Made by a program: the position numbers and the translations under genes. 64,000 nucleotides of DNA from Prostheceraeus crozeri (Eukaryota; Platyhelminthes; Polycladida; Euryleptidae). Under the pieces are notes generated by a model that ran no database searches, had not been told where the DNA came from, and saw only the letters and a list, made by a program, of their open reading frames with translations. Shown here piece by piece: positions 42,480 to 53,884 of the stretch (positions are counted from its first letter, which is position 1; the number at the start of each line of letters is the position of its first letter). The DNA lies in the NCBI GenBank assembly GCA_907163375.1, contig CAJQUW010008615.1, forward strand, positions 1 to 64,000. The letters run 5' to 3'.

Positions 42480-45116
42480 GCCGAAGCGATAGTGACACGC
42501 TGCACAACAAATTGCACAACAATTGTAAGTCTATATTTTTTACGCATTGCACTCACTATACTATGTTTACATGTTCGGTCGAGAAAAGTTGATTTCCCAG
42601 CTTAGATCTTATCTATTAACAATGTGCTTGTAAAATGAAGCATTCATATTACAGGCGCAATAACTTGTCATTTGCATGCTAGAAGCACTTTTTTGTGAAT
42701 ACTCACCGAAATTTCACATAAAAGTCAAGCTGCGCATCTTTCAGTTAAATCATTCATCAAAATTTTATAAAATAGTCTTTTATTTGAATTTCACGAAATC
42801 ACATGAGATGAAACTTGTACGTTGACCTCAATACTGGATAAATTTAAATTGGAATCTCATTATCCTTCATTGAAATTTCATTTTTGTATTACCTTTATGC
42901 ATGCATGGATTTACACGTGGATTTTGGAATGTCAGTTGACAATTTATTTTCTGTTTGCAAAAAATGAAATTTAGCAGTGATGATGACATATACACGATTA
43001 CTGGCTCTTCGAGACATGAAGATGGGTTATATGTTTTGCGCACTGAAAATAAAAATACAATAATTGTGAGTCGATAAAGAGCCATTACTTGAACACAATT
43101 CACTAGTTTTGCCACATGATATGAACAACATTAAATGATTCAATCACGCATCAGAGTAGGCCATATAAAGACCGACTATGCACTTTTTTGTGCACAAATA
43201 CGTATACGTGCGAGCATTCATGATTTATATTATCAAAGTGTTATTATGTTTTTGAAAGTGCATCTAGCTGCAGATTTAGAGTGTATTAATTTTAAATGTG
43301 AAAGCTTGAAACGGTCCAGGCTATGGGTCTACTGCATGCGTGTGCTGCGGGGTTAGAACAGGCCGTCGACCCGACCCAGGCCACAAAATTTAGAGGCGGG
43401 TCAGCAGGCCGACTTCATTACGCTGATGGGATAATTTAATCGGGTGACACTAATTCTAGAATAAATGGCTCTTGAATAATAAAAATGAAAAGAATGCATT
43501 GCTTTGTCAATCGAAAGAAATACAACATTGTGGGAAAGTGCAAGGGCAGCATAATTTGAGAGTATCTGTGCATGTTGCGTGACATAAATGTTGCGAGCGG
43601 CTTCTGCTATGATATTCCCTCTGGCCCCAATCTAAACTGCTGATCGGATAAAAGTGTATCAGAAAGGCGCTATTACTTAATTTCCCCCTCGGAGAATGGG
43701 AGGCTAATAGAAACTTCTAGAAGCCACAGTTTAAATCTACAAATCAGTTTAAAATTAAGGAAAAGTCGCATTTCTATGTATTTAATGCTGTGGAATTCCG
43801 CTTCCATGTTCTTCGTCCGTCTGACGAGGTTTTCGGATTATCGGAGTACGGATTAACGAGGTTTTATTGTACATTGAACCTTATGCGGTTAATCTGAATT
43901 CCTTAATCTTCTACATCATTGCCCTGTAAACTATACCAGTACCTACGATTGGAAATTTTATTTGACCGTGTATTTTCCTACCATCACCTTCATCACGCTG
44001 AACTTCACACGTTCTTTAGAAGCCAAATGATCTATCATGCAATCTTCAACTCTAAACAAGCAATGTATCTATTAGATCTTATTTTCTGATAATATCATCA
44101 CAAGCTGGTAGAGAAATTCTCATCTTTAACCGGCAACTAATTTCTAAGTGACCTCATCAAATGTTTTATCTGAACTATTTCAAATACTCTTTATGGCGTC
44201 ATGTTAAGACTTTGAACAGAATGCGCCATACTTGTAGCATGATTGACTCGCAATGTTTTTCAAGAGATTGTTTGATCTTTCCGTCAGGATAATTTGAGAA
44301 GAATTATTATGTGAAATGTGAAATTTTGGTAGACAATGAAGCAGAAGTGAAAATCCAGCTCTTTGTAAAACTTTGACTGTAGTGTAAATGAACTTCGTAT
44401 CAAAGATAATGAAGAATGACGTGAAACAATGCTATCATGCCTTTGCATTACAAACTAAAGGATTACATTGAAGGAAAATTGCATAGTTCGGATACCCGTG
44501 CCGCATTGTAAATTGCATTTGAAAGAATGCCGATGAACATTAAAAGATGTCCGCAAAATTGTATGAGAAATCGAGCATTTTCCGCTGATTCTAATTATCA
44601 CGATGAATAAAGTTTTCAAACAAGATTTCAGGAAAGTTTTTTGACAATCAGATTTGTTCATGAGATTTCAAAACTCTGAACGTCAGATTGGTGTTGATTT
44701 GTCCTATAATTAACATTAAAAATATGAGAAAGTGAGAAAAAATAATCAAAACTTCCCTTTTCAATTTACTGGCCGATATACTAAAGTAAAAGTTACAACC
44801 ACAGAATTAGATTCATCTGCGCGCGCTTCGGTTTCCTAGAAAGGAAAGGTTGTATGTAACCTTAATATCGAAATGGTACATCACAGAATTAGACAACTTG
44901 CTCCTTCTCGAATGGATAATTCTTGTATTGCTTGCTATTGAAAATGACAAACAATAAACTGTCAACAGAGGACACCAGAGCCAGTGAGAGATGCGTGCGT
45001 GATGTGATATCACTTCACACACACCAAAACACACATCGTCTAGCTAACATTCGATTCAGTGTATGCACTATGCAGTAAGGAATGATGAGAAGACGATGGT
45101 GAAATCATCAAGTGAA
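42480..45116. other. Unassigned AT-rich region
   Basis: No gene, terminal repeat or RNA was recognised. Short open frames (such as 43135-43356) look like chance. Confidence 0.4.
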
Positions 45117-45345
45117 CTAATTTTCGCACGCCTGTTATTTTTTTAATAATGATCAGAAGGGCCAACATTATGGACAAAGCTTGTGCGCAATGATCTGAAT
45201 TCTTCGGATCTGAAGGAATTTTGGCAATCGAAGCATTTTGCTGGAACTCACATTAATACGCAAGCGACGCACAACTTTTTTTCCTATCTCTGTAAGGTAT
45301 TACGAATTCCTTTTTGTCCACTTAGTAGGTTCCTCTATGTGCCGG
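45117..45345 (+). repeat. Interspersed repeat A, copy
   Basis: Matches 50896-51125 throughout, sharing GCGCAATGATCTGAATTCTT, GCAAGCGACGCAC and TTTCCTATCTCTGTAAG. It has no coding capacity. Confidence 0.7.
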
Positions 45346-48300
45346 CGACTTCGTATTGATCACACTTCTTGCGAACTGAAGCAGATAAACAAATTATTCA
45401 ATTATATGGTTGCAACGTTTGAGAGACAGACCTTCGGCGTCCAGCGCCTTCAACTGTCGATGTTCGGATGGCCTGAAAAATATGAACTGAATAAAAGTTA
45501 GAAATCAAAACTTGGATTTGTTTTTAAACTGGAAATTATTTCAAGGGATCTTTTACCAATGAGATTCCAAAGCATTCACATTATTGAATTCAACTTTGAT
45601 CTTAACGAAAACAATTCTGGTGAATTATAATTGTATGATTTTCTTCTCGCTGTGCTCCTCCGGCTGTTTAAAAATGAAGTAAAGTTGATCACAAGTTTTG
45701 CTTCAAACGAAGCAGAGTATAAAAAGTCGTCTTTATCAGCCGCAAATGAAGAAAGATCATTGAAATGCTGTTCTTACCACCAAATTCGTAGATAAAGAAA
45801 TGCTAATGTCATAAAGGGTCCATCATTCACACGGAAGCAAAGACTAGAATGCTGCCTTTTTACGGAAGTGCTCTAGACTCTGGCAAAATGACCTATTCAA
45901 ATTGTGATCAGTAATCTTTGCATATCTGTCCGCTTCACAGTTATGTTTCATCCATCAATCAATAGATTGTTCTTTGTAGTTTTACGTTCTTGTTTGAAGA
46001 TAAGTGGTGTTTCAAACGACTGCAAGTTTTATCTGTGAAATATGCCTACATGCCTACATGCCTGATACCTGCATCATGCATTAAATAGGATTTTATATGC
46101 AGGTGAATCTTGATTTCGAATATCTATGCACAGTATGAGGCAAAATGTGCGTGTTGTAACATTGGGGGGCGGTGAAGAGTGAATGCAGAGCGCTTAGCGT
46201 GGCTTGCGGGAGCTGAGAGAACTCCCATTGTTAAGCCTTGATGTATGAGGCTAAGTTTGTGTAAAGGCGGATCACACATCGATTACATGTTTATGGGATT
46301 CGAGGATGAACAGGATCTGTTTACTTGTGGGGATCGAAAAGGCAAAGATTGATGTACAGGATTTGTTTACATGTGCGGATCGCAAAAAGCAAAATGTATT
46401 TATTGATAGTATGAATTTAATGACAGGATGAGTTTACATGTGGGAAACGTGACATTTGAATGATGTCTGACATATCTTTGTGGCATATCTTTCAAGACAT
46501 ATCAATACCTATTCAGCATTTTGTCAGCCACTATGTGTGGGACCCCGCTCGTCTGGGTTTGCGTGTTCTTGTTAGGGGTCGAAACACAACTAGACGAGTA
46601 CCTGCTGATGACTGACGGACTGCAGTATTATGTTTTATATCCCTTAATCGGTAGCTGAAGTAGTGATCGATGCATTGTACTTCAAATGAAGAACAAATGA
46701 AGAAATGTGGGATTATATGAAGTATTATAGACGGATTAAGAAACTGGCGATAACAAATTCAAGTGAAGAAATAGTAGTTTCCATGTGTAGTCTTAGGTAT
46801 AGTGTGTATAATTTCATTGCTTTCGGTGTAGTAGAGTGTCATTGTAGTTCTATTGTTTGCTCTAGTAATCCACTTTCCACTTATCCACTATTGCCATTAT
46901 CCACCATGTGTAGTGTCAGAATCGGTGTAGTAGCATTATTGTATTTCTATGTTTTACCTCCACTTTTCCAATTTTTATCCATCGATCTCCTGTTGTTTTA
47001 TAATACCCATTTTTAATTTCCTTAACCTATGATGACCATTGTCTTATTGTATTTCCACTACCAACATCTGTAGTCGGTAAGGTATGGTATAGACGTCTGT
47101 TTTGAAAATGTATGCGGCAATGTTTGGAATCTATGTTATTAGTATATTAACAGTAAGAATGAGTAGTGTTACAAATCTTAAGATTTCCACTTTTACCAGA
47201 TATTGGGCCAAAGCTGATCAATTTTAATTCGTTGCCACGAGAAAGCTCCATTGAGTTCTTTTAAGAACTGATTAATCCAATACAGTAGCCATTACAGTAG
47301 CATTGCATCTGTACACTTTCGGATTGGAGAACGCCATCAGTCCTCAGTAGGACTACTTCAATTGATAATTTGAATTAGTAAGCATTATGTTCTATTATAA
47401 ATGGCTGCTGGGATGATTTTCATCATCGTATGAGAATTCAAATATTTATATTCAATAATTTCAATATATTTATGATTTATACATGTAAAAGTTCATTCTC
47501 CATCAATGATGAGCTCGACCTTTTTACCCCTAATTTACTAGTGAAAGAATAGGTTGTCAACAAAATATTGTCTAAAGTCCGATAGTGCATGGAGCTTCAG
47601 ACGCCCTGATGAGGGCCAATAGATAATTGTTTGACTTTGTCAATTACTGTGTTTCAATAAAATGAAAGCTGTGACTTTACTGTTGCAGCAAACATCGTGG
47701 AACTACCTGCTGATACAACCATGTTGTCGGTCGACAACCTTAAATCTATGTCTGGGTCCTCGACTACACCCTACAATACAACAATGAAAGTAACTCATAC
47801 TGACTGATAAATAACATTGAATATCAGGCACTATTTATGCAATTGTGTGTTTCGCCCTTCATTCGAATCAATTTTGCATGACATGGTTGCTGCATGGTTT
47901 AATGTTGACTGACTGAATTTTCTGAAGGATGAAGTAGGCCTAAAGTCCATGACAATGACAAAATCATTTTCATGCAACTATGACTTGCAGTCATCTTTAA
48001 GGAAGCTACCGGATACTGATCGCCCGGAAAGTAGTCTCGACTCCACCTGATTTTTGTTGGAAACCTTTGAGGAAGTATTCGGGTCCCCATCGCTCTGAAA
48101 GCGTCGACCACCGCTTTATTTTTGTATTGATTTATGAAACCGTCAAGTGCTTATCGCTCTTTCAGGAGGCCATCTAGAGTAATTAGTCGCTCTGAGGGTA
48201 GCCCGGACCCCATGCCGACTTTTTTGAAGATAATTTTTAGGAAAAGAAAAAATTATTTGGTCAACCTGAAGATCATGGTCTGCCACTAAATTACTTGCAA

Positions 48301-50471
48301 ATTGACACAATTTTTCTTAAAATTGCCTTTCATACACCGCAATTCCTTTTTAGCATGATCCACAAAATTGTCAACCATAAAAGGATATTAAAATATAGGA
48401 ACACCTTTTATAATTATGTCATCCTTGCTCTTTGCTTTCTTATCTGTGTTGTTTTGGATGGTTTTGATCAGGTTGGATTGGACAACCGTTTTTAATAAAG
48501 CGTTTATACAAAAGCAACTGGTTCTGATGACAAAAAATATCACCATCAAAGCATATATTTTTAGCTCCATGAACCTCACCTATTTGCAAATTTCTCCTCT
48601 GTATTCGTAGTATAGATGACAACAATGCACCAACGTGTCCACTGTGACACGGAATTGATTATTCATTATATTCTGCAATCTATCGACATCTACTAACACA
48701 TTCCTAGATCAAGACTGCATTTTATCATGGTTTATATTTACATCAAACATCACAAATGCAAGAAAATGTTTTGAAGCTGTAAATATTTGAAGTTTGCCTA
48801 GCAATGATTTGATGAATGAGTCTCTTAAATATGTCGCGATCTTGATATCTGATACTTTCTATAAATCTGCAATCTATATATATTTCTACAAATTCGGCAT
48901 GTTCATCATGCGCGTAAATGGCATGGGTACACTTGTCTGGATACAATTGAAGTAAGAAGTCGATTGAAGTAAAGCAAAGAATTGTCGATCTCAATGACAA
49001 TCTGATGCTCAAATTCATCACTAAATAAAGCGTGTTGTGCCCATAAGAAATTCTGTGAATAACACTTTTGTAGGCAGAGAAGCATGCTTGTATAGCTGCA
49101 ACAATATAGCTCGTTGCCATGACGCTTTAATTATCGTCAACAGAAATTTAGTCAAGCGAGGCATTTCCAGAAATATCATATTTCTAGCTGCTGTGATAGA
49201 TATCCACCCTAAAAGTGTAATTAATATCAACAAAATGACATATCTCATCTTAAGTTATTAAATGAATGTTAGATCATTGCATTGTTAAGTGCGCCAAACT
49301 CGGAGGTGCATGGATCTACATAAGCAAATGGAATTTTGCGATGTTTCATGCTCTGTGACGTTCAAGACGACTGGAACCAGCTTGAGAATTGTCGTTTTAC
49401 CGATGTTGGGTGACAATCAACAAATTGTAGATAATAAGAAGCTGGTGCGCAAAGTTAAGAATGACACACACTATAACGCACACCTGTGTTATTTCGGTCT
49501 AATCAACAGCAGGCAGTGTGATGTGACTATTAGAATTTGAGCATAGATATCTAATCACAATTGTATGACAGAGCCAATAGTGTATATATGTTTGAACTGC
49601 ATTGGTCTTCGTCTGGGCACGTTCGTCTCAATCTAGTCGCTATTAGCAGGGACATCCATGATTAATACAAGATATCTAAGGGACGTTCAACTCCCATACC
49701 ATGTAGGCCTACTGGACTGGAAGCCAGCGACTTCTGTAAACTTGATTAATGACGATAGTGTTTATCTGGATAAAACCATGGACCAAATGGCAGACAATCC
49801 ACTTCCTTATTGTGAAGTACATATACTAATTAATGCGCCCGGCCCAGTCTTGCAGATAAATTGTCGAAAGAATATGTGCAGTGTACATGTACAGATGCAA
49901 GCACATCATCGATGGTTAATTTCAAATATATTGTGACTTTCTATTTTCATTGATTTTCCCATTGTCTTATCTAAAACATACTCCTGTATAATAATTTGGA
50001 CCACTGGTGGACTTTATTCGAGAATTCATGAGCAATGAAGCGATGACTAGTAACCTTCTTCATTGTATTGGCATTTAATTAAAGTAAAGTCATCAAAAAC
50101 TTGCAACACCTGGTTCATTTTAGAGATTATCCTTCATAGAAATAGAATCCGATAAGCACTCACTTCAGCAGACTCAAACAGAGTTGAAAAGCGCTGAACT
50201 CATTCGCTTTTTTCTGTTTGCATTTTATTTGATTAATTTCATATAAATGCAACTTAAACCATAGAACTGTGGAATCGATAAAGTTTCATCAAAATACCTT
50301 TTTTGGGATAAAACTTTGAGGTGTTCTCAATCCAAAAGGCGAAAAAGTAGGCCTGAAAATCCCTTTGCCATGTAACTACAAAACTACAGGGAGAACTTTC
50401 CGCTCACCCTGTGCAGTATCATAGTTGATGTTAACAATAGGCAAATGAAGAGTCCCATTCACAGAATAAGA
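45346..50471. other. Unassigned region with minor repeats and weak ORFs
   Basis: Three imperfect copies of an ACAGGATYTGTTTACATGTG unit start near 46311, 46357 and 46424. A degenerate series around ATCGCTCTGAAAG occurs near 48020-48210. Open frames at 49289-49540 and 49658-49936 (+) are Cys-containing but unrecognised. No named gene. Confidence 0.3.
49021..49248 (-). other. Possible short secreted protein ORF
   Basis: 75 residues from ATG 49248. Residues 1-21 form a strong signal-peptide-like core (MRYVILLILITLLGWISIT), then a basic, hydrophobic segment. There are no cysteine pattern and no dibasic cleavage sites. It may be chance in AT-rich DNA. Confidence 0.2.
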
Positions 50472-50667
50472 CCTCAGCCACACTGCAAGCTTTTCCAAGC
50501 GTTTCCGAGCAAAGCGTTTTGCAGCAAATATAAAGTTATCATTGCAGCAGTTGCAGACTGCCACACTGCGAGCAAAGTAAACCAGGGCGATTGATAGCTT
50601 GCGGAGATACGTTTGCTCGCGTTTGCTCGGGACGCTCGTGTTTGCTTTGCTTCCAGTGTGGCTGAGG
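50472..50667. repeat. Small inverted-repeat element (MITE-like)
   Basis: CCTCAGCCACACTG at 50472 is matched by its exact complement at 50654-50667. The interior also has inverted GCAAACGCGAGCAAA-like words. TAAGA occurs on both sides, but offset by two bases at the right, so the target duplication is uncertain. No coding capacity. Confidence 0.55.
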
Positions 50668-50895
50668 CCTAAGACAGGTCATCTCTTCTTCTGTTTGACT
50701 AGAAAGGAAGCATTGGAAAATGTAGCATTAATGAAATGGCACAATCTGCTGACATAATACCATGGCAATCGAACAATTAGCAGCCAGTTTAACATTAAAC
50801 ACGCCAAATTGTGCCTAGTTTCAGTGACTTGTCAACCGGATCACACAGCAAAGAGACACAAACGATATCAAGTTCTACAGAGAAGCTTGTGAACG

Positions 50896-51182
50896 GCTTT
50901 TCGTGCGCCTGCTAACTTTTTTAATAGTGATCAGAGGGCCCAGCATTATCGAGAAAACGTTTGCGCAATGATCTGAATTCTTTGAATCTGAAGGAATCGT
51001 GGCGATCCGGGCATTTTGAAGGAATTCACAGCAATCCGCAAGCGACGCACGACTATTTTTCCTATCTCTGTAAGACATTAAAAATTTCTTTTTGCCCACT
51101 TATTAAGTTCCTGCATGTGCTATCGGTTTCAATCAGTTTGTATTTCTAGCAAGGTGATGCGCTTAAACAGTCTAGCTCTGTG
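50896..51182 (+). repeat. Interspersed repeat A, longest copy
   Basis: The first 230 bp match 45117-45345. The last 130 bp match the reverse complement of 13515-13643, so this copy links the other two. Non-coding and probably non-autonomous. It also shares TTTTCGTGCGCCTG near its start with the 45-kb copy. Confidence 0.7.
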
Positions 51183-52224
51183 GTCTCATTTATAACGGCT
51201 ATGGTAGATAACATAGATTGTTGATGTTAATTTCAGCCACTCGGTTATGCATCGGGTGAATAATATTTCAGAAGAATCAAGTAACTGAAACATGCAGCAG
51301 TTGTAGATTCTTGCTGCAAGGCTATCTATTGCAAGTTATTTTATCAGATGCTCTTTTTTATTCAGACAAATGACAATAACCATGAATATTCACAAACTGC
51401 AAAGTACACCAATAAGCTGTCGGCACCTTCTTATTGTCAGCCATGCAATGGAAGCCGTCATCGTTTAGGTTTCAATATCCATGTCCGTTCTAGTGCCTTA
51501 TTAAAACAAAGTGTCGGATTTCTATGGTAGATACTCTTGAAATTAAGGAAGCCCGTCTCCGGATGCGGATGCACTTCAGAGAACTATGGGGATAGGGTGA
51601 AATTGCGCTACTGTAGTAAAGTTACGGAGAGCTAGATGAGGAGTAGTCTATAAAGGAGGTATTGGCAATTTGTTCTCGTCCTGTCATATTTCGACACCCT
51701 TGATTTCACGTCAGGCCGGCGCCCCTGAATACAGCTAATCTTCACTGCAGCTATTATTATCATTTTTTACAGCTATTCTGTTCAATTGTTGCAAAGGGAG
51801 AAAGTTGATTTTGATGAATGCTTTTAAATGGCGTCAATATCGAAAGTATTTTGATTCTCTGTGCAAATTCCATCAAAATACAAGTACGGGAAACAGCAAC
51901 TAAAAGCAAGCTATTTTACCATCGATGTGTCATGTTTGCAACTCAAATGTATTTGGCTGCAAGTATTTGCATATAATATTGATTCTTCAGATGCAAGCAT
52001 TTTGATACTGCAGTACACAATAGTTCCAATTAATTTCGGATTTAGATTGGAATTCGGGAAATCATGGTGATAACTCTTAAAAGTTGACATCAAGAGTGTC
52101 TTTCATTCAATTTCAATATGTCAATATTGAAACAGCCGACTGTTTGTGCTTGCTAAATTTCCTCAAAATTCTACATAAATGAATGAAATGGAGAACTTTA
52201 ATACTTCTAGTAAATAAACTTGTA
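51183..52224. other. Unassigned region
   Basis: No gene or repeat was recognised before the mariner TIR. Confidence 0.4.
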
Positions 52225-52249
52225 TGAGGCGTGTTCAAATGAAACCCGT

Positions 52250-53740
52250 TCGCTATACTGTATTTGTAGAATAGTAAGCAGAAAAAGTAAAAGCACAATC
52301 AATTGGTAACAACTGTGTATTATTAACATAAAAACAGAAGCAACAATCAAAAAAGTCTCCGTTGACTTCCCGGCACTTTTCCCATTGCTTGGGTAGGCGT
52401 TGAATTCCGTCGGCAAAGAAGGAATTCGGCTGTCCTTTGAACCAATCCCTAACAGCTATCTTCACTTCTTCGTTTGATCGGAATCGTTGTCCCTTGAGAA
52501 ACTTCTTCAGGGGACCAAAAATGTGAAAATCACGAGGTGACAGATCAGGACTGTATGCAGGGTGTTCCAAAACTTCCCAACGCTTCCTTGTCAATGCGTC
52601 AGATGTCGTCTTCGAAACGTGTGGTCTTGCGTTGTCGTGAAGAAGAATGACACCAGAAGACAACATACCGTACCGAGTCGCTTGCTCTTTATCGCTTGGT
52701 GAAGCTTGTGCAAAGTCTGGATATGATAATGATGATGATAATGCGTTTATTGAAATGAATGGAAATCACGCAGAGACAAAGAAAATTACAAGGTACTATT
52801 ATACAGCTTGGTACAAAAAGGAACGAAAGAAAGGGCACGCCGTTGAGTTCTACACAGAGGCATTTCAAGATGCCGTGAGTAAGAAAGCCGACGAGGAACG
52901 AGTTCGTGTAAAACGTTATCAGGGTTGAACATTTCAGTGAAAGTCTTTAGGGTTTTCCGTTGTCTACGAGTTTCTAGATCTTCGAGGCAGGCGTTATGGA
53001 AATCATTCCCGCAAATGACCCGATGACAAAGCCTTTGATATACCGCTGCGAATTGATTGTTTCGTTGGGTTCAAGAAACTCGAGGAGCAGCGGGCCCTGA
53101 ATATCGAAGAACACCGTGAGCATCACCTTCCCTGCAGATTGTTCTTCGGCTTGGATGAACTTGGATGCTTCCTCTGCATGCTACTCTGCTTCCCTTCCGG
53201 CTCGAAATGATGGCACCACGTCTCGTCTCCAGTCACAATGCGACGCAAGAATTGCTCATTCTCGGTATTGAAGCGAGTCAGGTGTTCCAAACCGAGTGTT
53301 CTCCGTCTTTCGTTGTGGTCTTCAGCAAGCATTCGAGGCACACATTGAGAGCAAACTTTGTGATACTGCAACTTTTCCTTCACGATGGTATGCATTGAGC
53401 CAATTTGAGACATTGAAGTCGTCTGCCAGATCTCGAATGCTTCGTCGACGATCGGCTCTGACTGCGGTATCGATGGTCTCAGTCACACTTTCGGTCACCA
53501 CTTTGTGCGCCTGTCCAGAACGTGGCAAATCAGATGTTTCAGTTCGCCCCTTTCGAAACTTTCTTGACCACTCTGTCATTGTGGTATTTGAAACAGCTCA
53601 ATCTCTGTATACTGATGCCATTCTGCGATGGATCTCTGCTGGCATGCATCCTTCTGTGGTCAGGAATTGAATAACCGCTCTCTGGTCTTCTTTGGACGGA
53701 CTTTCTACCATGAACGACATTTCACTCGTCATTAACCGTG
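52250..53740 (-). pseudogene. mariner transposase, broken and interrupted
   Basis: In order from the minus strand: N-terminal helix-turn-helix (EDQRAVIQFLTTEGCMPAEI, 53.7 kb); SDLPRSGQAHKVVTE (53.5 kb); IVTGDETWCHHFEPEGKQ with the first Asp (53.2 kb); GKVMLTVFFDIQGPLLLEFL and a conserved NSQRYI (53.05 kb). The LINE insertion splits it after NSQRYI. After the insertion come IQTLHKLHQAIKSKRLG, then ILLHDNARPHVS with the second Asp and SPDLSPRDFHIFGPLK with the third, 34 residues apart (DD34D). The frame also shifts near 53.6 kb, 53.4 kb and 52.66 kb. It is inactive. Confidence 0.9.
52725..53036 (-). mobile_element. 5'-truncated LINE inserted in the mariner
   Basis: The 5-bp duplication GATAT flanks it (52720-52724 and 53037-53041). 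The minus strand encodes the C-terminal tail of a CR1/Jockey-like ORF2 (HRVICGNDFHNACLEDLETR, LHELVPRRLSYSRHL), then a 3' end AATAAACGCATTATC with a short ATC-repeat tail. The HRVICG block and AATAAACRCATTAT 3' end match the 1.3-4.5 kb LINE family. A stop after LYN is the natural end. Confidence 0.82.
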
Positions 53741-53884
53741 AACAACAGATACACTTGATGAACAAACACATTGTCACGCTGTTATAAAGCACTGAATAGT
53801 ACTCCACAGGTCTGCTTTGATTAATTGGTCATGCATGAACCCGCTAAGATAAGTCGAACGGGTTTCATTTGAACACGCCCCGTA

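Larger units (their letters stand above)
52225..53882 (-). mobile_element. mariner transposon (DD34D) with nested LINE
   Basis: The ends share GGCGTGTTCAAATGAAACCC and a few more bases (about 28-bp TIRs) and are flanked by TA at 52223-52224 and 53883-53884. Removing the 312-bp insertion at 52725-53036 leaves about 1.34 kb, the normal mariner size. The transposase is on the minus strand. Confidence 0.92.

Noticed and set aside
47880-48250. Repeated ATCGCTCTGAAAG series as a coding repeat domain
   Set aside because: Units are irregular and no frame stays open through them.
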